Both the position numbers and the translations under genes were made by a program. DNA of 51,385 bases from PNAI01 sp964575715 (lineage in GTDB: Bacteria > Pseudomonadota > Alphaproteobacteria > Rhizobiales > Xanthobacteraceae), in the NCBI GenBank assembly GCA_964575715.1, contig CAZNSG010000181.1:1-51385 (forward strand), in the 5' to 3' direction. Below, one piece after another: positions 9,294-17,738 of this stretch. Position 1 is the stretch's first letter, and every line of letters begins with the position of its first letter. Under the pieces are notes generated by a model, which saw only the letters and a program-made list of their open reading frames with translations, was not told the origin of the DNA and searched no databases.

Positions 9294-9710
9294 GCCGACC
9301 TATTTCGATATCTCAATGACGGGATGCAAGGGCAGCCCAAGGATCGCCCAAGTGCCCCAAGGAAGGATTAAACACACGACCGGGCCGCACAATGAATCGC
9401 CAGACTCTTCTCGGCAACTGGCTTGCGCGAATTATTCTTTCGCGGGCGCCGTCAGCCGTGCCGCCCGGCATCGTATTGGCGGCCTATTGGAAGGTAAAAT
9501 GATAATAATATCAAATACATATTCGAATGTCGCGGCGCAGCAGGCATCCGCGATTACAGGCCCATTGTGCGCCCGATTGCGGACCGGCGTGGGCGCCGCG
9601 CCAAGCGCGTAACAATCACCTGATACGTGTTCTTGCACGCCTGCTGATTCGCCAGACGCGACCGGCGCCGCTCACCGCCGTCATCCGGGGCGAGATTCTC
9701 GGTGGCAAGG
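9294..9710. other. Intergenic region between the DsbA-like gene and smc
   Basis: About 417 bases with no convincing gene. It contains an AT-rich patch around 9498-9530 in an otherwise GC-rich setting, which may hold promoter elements for smc on the minus strand. I could not identify clear -35 and -10 boxes. Confidence 0.4.
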
Positions 9711-10382
9711 TCAGCTCTTGAGCAAGGGCTCTAAGAGCTTTTCCAGTCGCTCGATCGTCATGAAGCCGCCAGGCTGAAGCTTGCCATTGATGAAGAACGA
9801 CGGGGTCGACTGCACGCCAAGCTGGCTGGCGCGCTCGTACGACCATTTGATTCCGTCGAGCACCTTTTGATCCTGAAGACAGGCGTTAAAGCTCTCCTCG
9901 GTGAAGCCAGCCTGCTTGACGATCGCCAGCAGCGGCGGCAGCGGCGAGGCCGGCGGGCCCACCGCCCATGTGTTCTGTTGCTTGAACAGCACTTCGATCA
10001 GCGGGAAAAATCGATCTTTGCCAGCGCAGCGCGCCAGCATGGAGGCGGTGGCTGCGACCGAGTCGAGCGGAAACTCGCGGAAGATGAATCGCACCTGGCC
10101 GGTATCGACGTAGCGTTTCTTCATTTCCGGATAGGTGGTCTCGTGAAAACTGGCGCAATGCGGGCAGGTCATCGAGGCATATTCGATGATGGTGATCGGG
10201 GCATCGTCCTTGCCGAGCACCTGCTCGCCCAGCGGATTGGGCACCATGATATCGGCCAAGGTAGCCGGGCCGGCGACGCGCGAAGGCGTCTTGCTGGGCT
10301 GCCCATAATACATCCAGGTGGCGCCCGCTCCGGCCAGCACGACAACGGCAATGCCCGCGATGAGAAGATTTCGTGTGTTCAA
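9711..10382 (-). CDS. DsbA-family thiol:disulfide oxidoreductase, membrane-anchored
   Basis: The protein has an N-terminal anchor or signal segment (LLIAGIAVVVLAGAGATWMYY), then a DsbA/thioredoxin fold with active site CPHC in MTCPHCASFHE and the cis-Pro region STPSFFINGK. It should oxidise or isomerise disulfides in the periplasm. No in-frame ATG is available; the TTG at 10382 has GGAG seven bases upstream and starts just before the membrane segment, giving 223 residues. A second in-frame TTG at 10445 would add 21 residues encoded partly by a short direct repeat (AAGCCGATCGGAAAC twice). DUF721, this gene and smc on one strand is a familiar order in this bacterial group, though a TPR gene interrupts it here. 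Confidence 0.88.
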   Translation of the reverse strand: MNTRNLLIAGIAVVVLAGAGATWMYYGQPSKTPSRVAGPATLADIMVPNPLGEQVLGKDDAPITIIEYASMTCPHCASFHETTYPEMKKRYVDTGQVRFIFREFPLDSVAATASMLARCAGKDRFFPLIEVLFKQQNTWAVGPPASPLPPLLAIVKQAGFTEESFNACLQDQKVLDGIKWSYERASQLGVQSTPSFFINGKLQPGGFMTIERLEKLLEPLLKS

Positions 10383-10543
10383 CGGAGATCTCCGTGCATT
10401 AAGCCGATCGGAAACAAGCCGATCGGAAACGTCCGCCAGCTTCAAGCCGGGAATGTGGCATTGCCGCGGCGCTTCGCCAAGGGCTTATGATGAACCGCGA
10501 GCCTTCATGGACGCGCATTCATGGACGAGCCTTCATGGAATTG

Positions 10544-11554
10544 TCATTGCGGCCGGCTTGAGGCCGGTCGTTTCGACTCGCTAGGTGCGGGACGTCGCGG
10601 CTCATTTTCACTGATCCCATAGCGGGTAAACTCGGCGGCGATGCTGCCGGAAATCGCGCGTGCCGCGGTCATGTCGGCATTGCCGCCGTTCTTGTCGCCT
10701 TTTTTCACCTTGGCGAGCCCGCGGCCGTAGAGCGCGCTCGCAAGCTTCGGATTGATCTGCAATGCGGCATTGTATTCGGTGATCGCGCGTTCGAACTCCT
10801 TCAGTTTGAGCAAGGTGAACCCCTTGCCGTCGTAGGCGGTGGCGTCATTGGGTTTGAGCTTCAGCGAGGTGTCGCAATCCGCCAGCGCATTCTGAAAATG
10901 TCCGGCCAGCGCGCGCGCCCAGCAGCGGTTGTTGTAGGCGGCAGTGTATTTTTCATCCTGCTTGATCGCCAAGTCGTAATTTTGAATCGCGCGCTCGTAA
11001 TCGCCCTTGTTGCGGTAGGCCACCCCGCGGTTATTGAGCGCCAAGGCATGATTGGGAATGAACTTGAGCGTCTGATTGAAGTCTTCGATGGCCTTGTCGT
11101 ATTGATCCTTGTCGAGAAATGCCTTGCCCCGGTTATAGTAGGCAATCGGATCCTTGGCATCGAGACGTATCGCCTGATCGTAGTCCGCAATTGCGCGCTC
11201 GATCTGACCCTTGCGCGCGTAGGCGGCGCCGCGATTGACAAAGGCATCCTCGTATTTGGCATCGAGGCGTATCGCCTGATCGTTGTCGGCGATGGAGCGA
11301 TCGAAATCGCTGGTGTTGAAATAGGCGATGCCGCGTTTGTAGTAGTGGGCAGCGAGCTTCTGCCCGCTGTCCCCGCCCGACTGAATCAAGATCGTGCAGC
11401 TCTTGACCTGCGCGGGCCAGGGAATGTCGGTATTGCCGGTGCAAGATTGCCTTGCCTCCTTTACCGACTGCGCGATCGCCGGCCCGGCGCTCAGCAACGC
11501 AGCCGCGACCGCCACGCCCAAGCCCGCAATCGATATAAAACCGCGCATCTGCAT
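10544..11554 (-). CDS. Secreted tetratricopeptide-repeat protein
   Basis: The protein (about 336 residues) has a signal peptide (MRGFISIAGLGVAVAAALLSAGPAIAQ), then at least six TPR units of about 34 residues with the pattern A-YYNRG-A-...-A-D-QAIRL, and a polar proline/serine-rich tail. TPRs form protein-binding superhelices; no catalytic motif is seen. Adjacent repeats are nearly identical at DNA level. I chose the ATG at 11554 with GAGG just upstream; the ATG at 11548 is equally possible. It sits between DUF721 and the DsbA-like gene on the same strand, an insertion into an otherwise conserved order. Confidence 0.8.
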   Translation of the reverse strand: MQMRGFISIAGLGVAVAAALLSAGPAIAQSVKEARQSCTGNTDIPWPAQVKSCTILIQSGGDSGQKLAAHYYKRGIAYFNTSDFDRSIADNDQAIRLDAKYEDAFVNRGAAYARKGQIERAIADYDQAIRLDAKDPIAYYNRGKAFLDKDQYDKAIEDFNQTLKFIPNHALALNNRGVAYRNKGDYERAIQNYDLAIKQDEKYTAAYNNRCWARALAGHFQNALADCDTSLKLKPNDATAYDGKGFTLLKLKEFERAITEYNAALQINPKLASALYGRGLAKVKKGDKNGGNADMTAARAISGSIAAEFTRYGISENEPRRPAPSESKRPASSRPQ

Positions 11555-11654
11555 CCGCCTCGCTACCCGTCTTAATCGCGCTACAAATATCAAAAAACAT
11601 TTCGCCTGTCGCGGGCCTTATCAGCTGGCCGCGAAACCGTCCGTCTTTTTGCCA

Positions 11655-12155
11655 TCATCTCTGTTTTACCGCGGCGCCGAGCCGGCCCAGCGCCAGACGC
11701 AAATTCTCGTCGGCGACGTCGGTCAGCGTGCCGGCGATCCGCGCCGCCTCGGCCGCATCGGCTTGCGGCAGGGCTTTCCGCTTGCGCCGTGTCAGCGGGG
11801 CCTGGCGCAAGGCGATCTGGCCGATCGCCTGCCAGCCGAAGAAACGGTTGATCCGCTCGATGATGACGCTTGTCAGGTGCTGGATCTCGATGGCGGCCGG
11901 CCCTTCGACTCGCAGCACAAGCGTGGCGGGATCGGCCGGTTCGCCATCGCGTGTGCGATGCCATCGAATTTTGATCGGTTCGGCATGCGCCGCGATCTCC
12001 GGTCCGGCAATATCTGGCCAGCGGGTCACCAGCTCGCTCGCGGCAAAGCCCTGCTTGGCAAAGCTCTCGGCCAGCAAGCCCTGGGCAAGAACGGCGAGCG
12101 AACGGATGGGGCGGGGCTTGTTCACAAGGGGCGGCTCTGTCAGATCATTTGCCAT
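11655..12155 (-). CDS. DUF721 / DciA-like protein
   Basis: The 166-residue protein from the ATG at 12155 (MANDLTEPPLVNKPRPI) has the DUF721 pattern: a W-x-DIAGPEIA motif followed by a KH-like beta region (TLVLRVEGPAAIEIQHL) and INRFFGWQAIGQI. DUF721 includes DciA, the ancestral loader of the replicative helicase DnaB; whether this copy loads helicase is inferred from family membership only. It is divergent from ridA with 41 bases between starts. Confidence 0.85.
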   Translation of the reverse strand: MANDLTEPPLVNKPRPIRSLAVLAQGLLAESFAKQGFAASELVTRWPDIAGPEIAAHAEPIKIRWHRTRDGEPADPATLVLRVEGPAAIEIQHLTSVIIERINRFFGWQAIGQIALRQAPLTRRKRKALPQADAAEAARIAGTLTDVADENLRLALGRLGAAVKQR

Positions 12156-12196
12156 GAGGCTAGCAGGGGCAGCCGCAGGAAAAAAGGAGATTGACC

Positions 12197-12547
12197 ATGG
12201 CAATACAGCGTTTCGAAAACGGACCGCGCATGAGCCGCGTCGTGGTGCACGGCGACACGGTTTACTTGGCGGGGCTCACGGCCGACGCCACGGCGGGCAA
12301 GAGCGTCGGCGAGCAGACCAGGGAAATTCTCGCCAAGATCGATGGCCTGTTGCAGCAGGGCGGCACCGACAAGACGAAACTGCTGCAAGCCGTGATCTGG
12401 CTGCAGGACATTCGCACCGTCGACGAACTCAATAAGGTGTGGGACGCCTGGGTGGTGCCGGGCCAAACTCCCGCCCGCGCCTGCATCGAGGCCAGACTGC
12501 AATCGCCCGCCAAGATGGTCGAGATTCAGGTCACCGCGGCGCGGTAG
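12197..12547 (+). CDS. RidA/YjgF/YER057c family protein (reactive intermediate deaminase-like)
   Basis: The 116-residue product starts at an ATG seven bases after AAGGAG. The conserved C-terminal segment PARACIEARL carries the arginine (near residue 95) that binds substrate carboxylates in RidA enzymes, which hydrolyse reactive enamines and imines. The C-terminal VEIQVTA strand is also typical. It lies between DUF721 and mutY, head to head with DUF721. Confidence 0.9.
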   Translation: MAIQRFENGPRMSRVVVHGDTVYLAGLTADATAGKSVGEQTREILAKIDGLLQQGGTDKTKLLQAVIWLQDIRTVDELNKVWDAWVVPGQTPARACIEARLQSPAKMVEIQVTAAR

Positions 12548-12594
12548 AGGTTGATTCAGCAGCATTGAATCAGACAGTGCCGCATACTCGCTTC

Positions 12595-12728
12595 ACCTCT
12601 CCCGCTTGCGGGGGAGGTCGGATCGCGGAGCGATCCGGGAGGGGGAAATACTTCACAGAGCACTCAGTAATCGCGATTTACGGCAATGTTCCCCCACCCC
12701 AACCCTCCCCCGCAAGCGGGGGAGGGAG
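12595..12728. repeat. Family B inverted repeat element between ridA and mutY
   Basis: Left half: ACCTCTCCCGC/GCGGGGGAGGT (12595-12618) plus a GATCGCGGAGCGATC hairpin. A 45-base spacer follows, then the right half CCCCCACCCC and CCCTCCCCCGC/GCGGGGGAGGG ending near 12728. This is an 'empty' copy of the arrangement that holds a DUF559 gene at 45155-45693. The mutY frame runs open through it, but the mutY start is downstream. Confidence 0.85.
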
Positions 12729-12797
12729 CGCGCTGCCGGTGCGGCAGCCGCTTCACTCTCAGTGGATCATGCACTAAGCGCCGGAGGCGAAGTGAGT

Positions 12798-13901
12798 ATG
12801 GCAGGCGCAGCCGCACGAAAGTTGCCGATAGGCGTCAGCGTAAAGCGCGCGCCCGAATCCGCCGCTCTGCTCGCGTGGTACGACCGCCATCGCAGGTCAC
12901 TGCCGTGGCGCGCGGCACCCGGCGAGCGGCCGGACACCTACCGCGTGTGGCTTTCCGAAATCATGCTGCAGCAGACCAATGTGACGGCGGTGGCGCCGTA
13001 CTACGCGCGCTTTCTCGCGCGCTGGCCGAATGTGCAAAGGCTGGCGCGCGCATCGCTCGCCGATGTGCTCAAGCTCTGGGCCGGGCTTGGGTACTACGCG
13101 CGCGCGCGTAATCTGCACGCCTGCGCTCAGGCCGTGGTCGAGAAGCATGGCGGCCGCTTTCCCGCGACTGAAAGTGAATTGCGCACGCTGCCGGGGATCG
13201 GAACCTATACCGCGGCGGCGATCACGGCGATTGCCTTCGATCGCCGCGCAGTCGCCGTCGACGGCAATGTCGAGCGCGTGGTGGCGCGGCTGTTCGCGGT
13301 CGCCGACCAATTGCCGGCGGCGAAGCCGCAGATCAAACGTCTCGCCGAGACGCTGCTCCCGCACGGCCGCTTTGGCGATTTCGCCCAGGCGCTGATGGAT
13401 CTCGGCGCCACCATCTGTACGCCGAGAAACCCGGCCTGCGCGCTTTGTCCCTGGCAAGCGGCGTGTATCGCGAACGCGCGCGGCAATCCGGAAACCTTTC
13501 CGCGCAAGACGCGCAAGGCCGTAGGACGACTGCGCCGCGGCGTGGCCTTTGTCGTCACGCGCCCCGACGGCGCGATCCTCCTGCGCACGCGCCCGCCCAA
13601 AGGCTTGCTCGGCGGTATGACCGAAGTGCCGACCACGCAATGGTCCGCGAATTTCGATCGAAACGGCGCCCTGCGGGAAGCGCCCGTGAACGGCCGCTGG
13701 CGCAAGCTGCCCGGCCTTGTCACCCACACGTTTACCCATTTTCCGCTTGAACTCATCGTTTATAAGACCCGCGTTGCGCTAAAAGTCGCCGCGCCTGCCG
13801 GCACGCGCTGGGCGCCGAAGCAAGACCTTGCCAACGAAGCGCTGCCGAACGTCATGCGCAAAGTCATCGCGCACGCGCTCGGCGATAAAGGACCGTCATG
13901 A
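12798..13901 (+). CDS. mutY: A/G-specific adenine DNA glycosylase
   Basis: The 367-residue enzyme removes adenine mispaired with 8-oxoguanine. Visible are WLSEIMLQQT (with the catalytic Glu), the helix-hairpin-helix LPGIGTYTAAAI, the VDGNVERVVARLF segment with the conserved Asp, and the 4Fe-4S ligands in C-x6-C-x2-C-x5-C (CTPRNPACALCPWQAAC). A C-terminal NUDIX-like 8-oxoG recognition domain follows (about 235-360). GGAGG lies 10 bases before the ATG at 12798, and an in-frame GTG at 12793 is closer to it. It overlaps the SMP-30 gene by four bases. Confidence 0.96.
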   Translation: MAGAAARKLPIGVSVKRAPESAALLAWYDRHRRSLPWRAAPGERPDTYRVWLSEIMLQQTNVTAVAPYYARFLARWPNVQRLARASLADVLKLWAGLGYYARARNLHACAQAVVEKHGGRFPATESELRTLPGIGTYTAAAITAIAFDRRAVAVDGNVERVVARLFAVADQLPAAKPQIKRLAETLLPHGRFGDFAQALMDLGATICTPRNPACALCPWQAACIANARGNPETFPRKTRKAVGRLRRGVAFVVTRPDGAILLRTRPPKGLLGGMTEVPTTQWSANFDRNGALREAPVNGRWRKLPGLVTHTFTHFPLELIVYKTRVALKVAAPAGTRWAPKQDLANEALPNVMRKVIAHALGDKGPS

Positions 13902-14848
13902 CCGAGACACCCTCGAACCTGAGCGAACGCTATCCCGATCCCTTGGTGCAGGTCCTCGACCCGCGCTTTGCCAAATACCGGTTGCCGCTGGCAAGCGTCG
14001 AGCGGCTCGCCACCGGCATGCGCTGGAGCGAAGGCCCGGTCTATTTTGGCGACGCCCGCTGCCTGCTGTGGAGCGACATCCCGAACAACCGCATCATGCG
14101 CTGGGACGAAGAGACCGGTGCGGTGTCGGTATTCCGCAAACCTTCCAACTTCGCCAACGGCAACACCCGCGACCGGCAAGGCCGGCTCGTCACTTGCGAG
14201 CATGACGCCCGCCGCGTCACCCGCACCGAATATGACGGCGCGATCGCTGTGGTCTGCGACAATTTCGCCGGCAAGAAGCTCAATTCGCCCAACGATCTGG
14301 TGGTGAAATCCGACGGTTCGATCTGGTTCACCGATCCGAAGTTCGGCATCCTCGGCTACTACGAAGGCCGCGTGGCGCAAGCCGAGAACGAAATGAATGT
14401 CTATCGCGTCGACGGCGGCACCGGCACCGCGACGATCGTCGCCGACGGCATCAACGCGCCCAACGGGCTGGCGTTCTCGCCCGACGAGAAAAAACTCTAC
14501 GTCGTGGAGTCGCGCAGCGAGCCGCGCCGCATTTTGAGCTACGACGTGACCGGAAACGGCAACAAGCTCGCCAACGGAAAAATCCTCATCGATGCCGGCC
14601 CGGGTGGCACTCCCGACGGCTTCCGCTGCGATATCGACGGCAATCTCTGGTGCGGCTGGGGCATGACGCCGGCGCTCGACGGCGTGCGGATATTCTCGCC
14701 GCAAGGCGAACCGCTCGGGCATATCGCGTTGCCCGAGCGCTGCGCCAACGTTTGCTTCGGCGGCCGCCATCGCAACCGCCTGTTCATGGCGGCGAGTCAC
14801 TCGCTCTATTCGCTCTATGTCAACATCCAAGGCGCGCCGGGCGGGTGA
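13898..14848 (+). CDS. SMP-30/gluconolactonase/LRE family protein
   Basis: The 316-residue protein has the six-bladed propeller motifs of SMP-30/gluconolactonases: WSEGPVYF near residue 46, NGNTRDRQGRLVTCEH near 84-99, SPNDLVVKSDGSIWFTDP near 130-147 and NGLAFSPDEKKLY near 188-200. The Glu, Asn and Asp residues expected to hold the divalent metal are present in these blades. Such enzymes hydrolyse sugar lactones; the substrate here is unknown. Its ATG overlaps the mutY stop, so it is likely co-transcribed with mutY although the functions are unrelated. Confidence 0.9.
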   Translation: MTETPSNLSERYPDPLVQVLDPRFAKYRLPLASVERLATGMRWSEGPVYFGDARCLLWSDIPNNRIMRWDEETGAVSVFRKPSNFANGNTRDRQGRLVTCEHDARRVTRTEYDGAIAVVCDNFAGKKLNSPNDLVVKSDGSIWFTDPKFGILGYYEGRVAQAENEMNVYRVDGGTGTATIVADGINAPNGLAFSPDEKKLYVVESRSEPRRILSYDVTGNGNKLANGKILIDAGPGGTPDGFRCDIDGNLWCGWGMTPALDGVRIFSPQGEPLGHIALPERCANVCFGGRHRNRLFMAASHSLYSLYVNIQGAPGG

Positions 14849-14901
14849 CGAATTGCCGGCCACGGCCGGCGAGCGCAAGACAAACTTGTCCGCTTTCGGA
14901 G

Positions 14902-15049
14902 GATTGTGTTGCAAAACTCGGCGAGGGACCGCTGGCGCGCAATATTTGAATCGAGACAGACAGTTTTTTGAATCAATGTTGCGCAATGACGCATGATCTT
15001 GAATCATTATTTCGCGCGCGACCACTCAAAATAGTTTTGCAACACAATC
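14902..15049. repeat. 148-bp element bounded by 17-bp perfect inverted repeats, with three GANTC sites
   Basis: GATTGTGTTGCAAAACT at 14902-14918 is the exact reverse complement of 15033-15049. The interior is AT-rich and holds three GAATC sites (14948, 14970, 15001), the sequence methylated by CcrM. It lies between the convergent ends of the SMP-30 gene and ccrM. The size and ends recall a MITE, but no clear target duplication is visible. Confidence 0.75.
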
Positions 15050-15083
15050 AGGTCAAAGCGGTTGCGGCAGAATTCTTCTCGAT

Positions 15084-16235
15084 TTATTCCGCGGCTTCCG
15101 CCGTATCCGCGCGCACTTTCGCGCGCAAGCTATCGATCGAGATCAGCCCCTTGGGAGTCTCAAGGTGCCAGAACGTCCAGCCGTTGCAGGCATCGAGGCC
15201 CTGCGCCAGCGCGCCCATGCGATGGATCGAGCCCACCGACTCTCCCAGCGCGACCGCGCCATCGGCGCGCACCAGCGCGCGGTGGCGGCGCTTGGCATCG
15301 ACCAGCTTGGCGCCGGGGGACACCATCCCGCGTTCCAGCAAGGCGGAAAACGGCACGCGCGGCGCTTCGCGCGCGGTCATAAACGGCGCCAGCGTCGGCG
15401 CCTGCAGCGGCTTTGTTTCGGCAATGCGTTTTTCGGCCGCCGTGGCATAGCCCGCGTCGCGCTCAAAGCCGACAAAACGGCGGCCGAGCCGCTTGGCCAC
15501 CGCGCCGGTGGTGCCGGTGCCGCAGAACGGGTCGAGCACCAGATCGTCGGGGCGCGAGCTTGCCAGGATCACGCGCGCCAGCAGCGCTTCCGGCTTTTGC
15601 GTCGGATGCAGCTTCTTGCCGTCGAGCCCTTTGAGCCGCTCCTCGCCAGTACACAATGGAATGGTCCAGTCCGAGCGCACCTGGATGTCTTCATTGCCGG
15701 CCTTGAGCGCTTCGTAATTGAAAGTATAGCCGCGCCCGCCATCCTCGCGCGCCGCCCAGATCAGCGTCTCGTGCGCGTTGGTGAAGCGCCGGCCGCGGAA
15801 GTTCGGCATCGGATTGGTTTTGCGCCATACCACGTCGTTGAGAATCCAGAATCCCAAATCCTGCAAGATCGTGCCGACACGAAAGATGTTGTGGTACGAG
15901 CCGATCACCCACAAGGTTCCGCTCGGCTTGAGCAGCCGGCGGCAGGCGAGCAGCCACGCGCGGGTGAAATCGTCATAGGCTGAAAAGCTCGCGAACCGGT
16001 CCCAATCGTCGTCGACGGCATCGACGCGCGAATCGTCGGGGCGCTTGAGCTCGCGCTTGAGTTGCAGATTGTACGGCGGATCGGCGAAAACCAGATCGGC
16101 CGAGCCGGCGGGCAGTTTCGCCATCTCGGCGACGCAATCGCCGACAACGATGCGCGACGATGGCTGCGCCGATGGCGGCGACTCAAAACTAACGCGGGGC
16201 GCCCGACTGGACGCCCCGCGACGCGGTACAACCAT
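15084..16235 (-). CDS. ccrM: Cell-cycle-type DNA adenine methyltransferase (GANTC), CcrM-like
   Basis: The 383-residue protein is a beta-class N6-adenine methyltransferase with catalytic DPPY in LVFADPPYNLQL near residue 53 and the SAM-binding region VLDPFCGTGTTG near 245. After about residue 275 there is a C-terminal domain (SPGAKLVDAKRRHRALV..., GWTFWHLE) typical of CcrM and needed for DNA recognition. CcrM methylates GANTC and links methylation to cell-cycle gene expression in Alphaproteobacteria. A 29-residue polar N-terminal extension precedes the core. A perfect 8-bp inverted repeat (16194-16201 with 16212-16219) lies within the first codons and could fold near the start in the mRNA. 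Confidence 0.95.
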   Translation of the reverse strand: MVVPRRGASSRAPRVSFESPPSAQPSSRIVVGDCVAEMAKLPAGSADLVFADPPYNLQLKRELKRPDDSRVDAVDDDWDRFASFSAYDDFTRAWLLACRRLLKPSGTLWVIGSYHNIFRVGTILQDLGFWILNDVVWRKTNPMPNFRGRRFTNAHETLIWAAREDGGRGYTFNYEALKAGNEDIQVRSDWTIPLCTGEERLKGLDGKKLHPTQKPEALLARVILASSRPDDLVLDPFCGTGTTGAVAKRLGRRFVGFERDAGYATAAEKRIAETKPLQAPTLAPFMTAREAPRVPFSALLERGMVSPGAKLVDAKRRHRALVRADGAVALGESVGSIHRMGALAQGLDACNGWTFWHLETPKGLISIDSLRAKVRADTAEAAE

Positions 16236-16253
16236 GACTCAGTACTCTGACTC
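16180..16253 (-). promoter_or_regulatory. GANTC cluster at the ccrM start
   Basis: GACTC occurs at 16236-16240 (touching the ATG), 16249-16253 and, inside the first codons, 16180-16184. In Caulobacter, ccrM expression depends on methylation state at its promoter, so self-regulation is plausible. I infer this from position alone and see no CtrA-type TTAA-N7-TTAA site. Confidence 0.45.
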
Positions 16254-16503
16254 AGGAGACGCGGCCGGCGACGCGGAACCTACAACCGACTTGTCCGCAT
16301 AGTGCAGCGTCAAAGTAAAAAAAGGTTTATCGTCGCGCTGGCGGCGAAAATATCTGGCGACCATATAAAATCAGTCATGACGCCATGCTCAATATGATAT
16401 TTTTGCGCGCGCGCCGGTAGACGCGGCGACGCGAGTCGGCAAAAATTGCCGGGTTGCTGACGATGAAACTGACATCGGCAACAACAGCGACGGAGTGCAA
16501 TGA

Positions 16504-17442
16504 ATGCGCTGGGACGATTTGCCACGCAGCGACAATATCGACGACCGCCGTGGCGATGACGGCGGCGACGGCTATGAGGGCAATGACGGCGGTCGCGGCT
16601 TTGGCATTCCCATCGGCGGTGGTGGAATTCGCATCGGCACGATACTGGTGCTGGGCTTGGTCGGCTGGGCGCTCGGCATCGACCCGAATCTGCTGATCGG
16701 CGGGGCGGAGATCATTGGCGGCGCCCCTACGCGCTACGAGCAGCCATTGCGCGAAGCGCATCGCCCCACCGGCCAGCCAGCTGACCAGACCGGACAGTTC
16801 GTCTCGGCGATCCTCGGCAGCGCCGACGTGCAATGGACACAGCTTTTCGCGCAGCAGCGCATCGCTTATCAGCGACCGCGGCTGATCTTGTTCAGCAATC
16901 GCACCCACGCGGGGGCCTGCGGCGACGCGCGCAGCGCCATGGGTCCGTTCTATTGTCCGGGCAGTCGCGAAATCTATCTCGACACCTCGTTCTTTCGCGA
17001 TCTGGAGCGCCGCTTCCAAGGGTGCCGCGGCAAGGCCTGTGAGTTTGCGCAGGCTTACGTGATCGCACACGAGGTCGGCCATCACGTGCAGAACCTGCTC
17101 GGGATTATACCCAAGGTGCAGCAGGCGCAGCGCGCCACCGGCAACAAGGTCGAGTCCAACCGGCTGCAAGTGCGTGTCGAGTTGCAGGCGGATTGCTTCG
17201 CCGGCATCTGGGCGCATCACGCCGAGCAGAAATGGAAATTGCTTCAGCCGGGCGATATCGAAGCGGCGCTCCAGACCGCGGCCGCGATCGGCGACGATAT
17301 GCTGCAAAAGCGCGGGCAGGGCCATGTTGTGCCCGACAGCTTCACCCATGGCTCGTCCGAGCAGCGTAAGCGCTGGTTCACCACCGGCTTTAAGGCAGGT
17401 AGCATCGTGGCCTGTGATACGTTCAAAGCACAGCAGTTCTAA
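16504..17442 (+). CDS. Membrane-anchored neutral zinc metallopeptidase, YpfJ family
   Basis: The 312-residue protein starts MRWDDLPRSDNIDDRRG, the usual opening of this family, then has a glycine/aspartate-rich linker, one membrane span (about 45-60, IGTILVLGLVGWALGI) and a catalytic domain with HEVGHH at residues 189-194. VELQADCFAGIWAHHAE downstream supplies the third zinc ligand region. Cysteines at about 140, 155, 178 and 182 may form disulfides, consistent with a periplasmic domain. Substrates are unknown. It is divergent from ccrM across about 270 bases that contain an A-rich stretch near 16315. Confidence 0.9.
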   Translation: MRWDDLPRSDNIDDRRGDDGGDGYEGNDGGRGFGIPIGGGGIRIGTILVLGLVGWALGIDPNLLIGGAEIIGGAPTRYEQPLREAHRPTGQPADQTGQFVSAILGSADVQWTQLFAQQRIAYQRPRLILFSNRTHAGACGDARSAMGPFYCPGSREIYLDTSFFRDLERRFQGCRGKACEFAQAYVIAHEVGHHVQNLLGIIPKVQQAQRATGNKVESNRLQVRVELQADCFAGIWAHHAEQKWKLLQPGDIEAALQTAAAIGDDMLQKRGQGHVVPDSFTHGSSEQRKRWFTTGFKAGSIVACDTFKAQQF

Positions 17443-17460
17443 ATGATAGTCGAGTTGTCT

Positions 17461-17684
17461 ACCTCCCCCTGAAAGGGGGAGGTCGCCCGCCGAAGCCCGA
17501 CCCGCCTTCGCGCTCAGCGCTTCGGCGTGCAAGAGGGCGAAGGCGTGGCGGGTGGGGGTCAACGGCGGCGCATCAAGTTAAATTCTTAGCGACCCCCACC
17601 ATAGCCGATGCTTCGCATCGGCGTTCTTGACGTAAAGAACGGCGGCCGAAGGCCGCCTCCGCCCTCCCCCTTTCAGGGGGAGGG
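17461..17684. repeat. Family B inverted repeat element between the YpfJ gene and moaB
   Basis: This is the longest empty copy. ACCTCCCCCTGAAAGGGGGA starts at 17461; a block with GGCGAAGGCGTGGCGGGTGG and a spacer (about 17562-17587) follow; then GACCCCCACC, two further hairpins, and CCCTCCCCCTTTCAGGGGGA to 17684. Its left-half interior (CCGCCGAAGC...GAAGGCGTG...GGTGGGGGT) resembles the left element beside the DUF559 gene at 45155. Confidence 0.85.
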
Positions 17685-17738
17685 AATATAGTATCGACGG
17701 TTTGACTGATGCTTCACCAGCAACGACGAAACAGCGCC

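Noticed and set aside
9390..9500. 36-codon plus-strand frame (MNRQTLLGNWLARIILSRAP...) upstream of smc
   Set aside because: No convincing ribosome site, no second copy to compare, and composition explains its length.
14902..15049. The 17-bp inverted repeat considered as a bidirectional terminator
   Set aside because: The arms are separated by about 114 bases and no T-run follows either arm.
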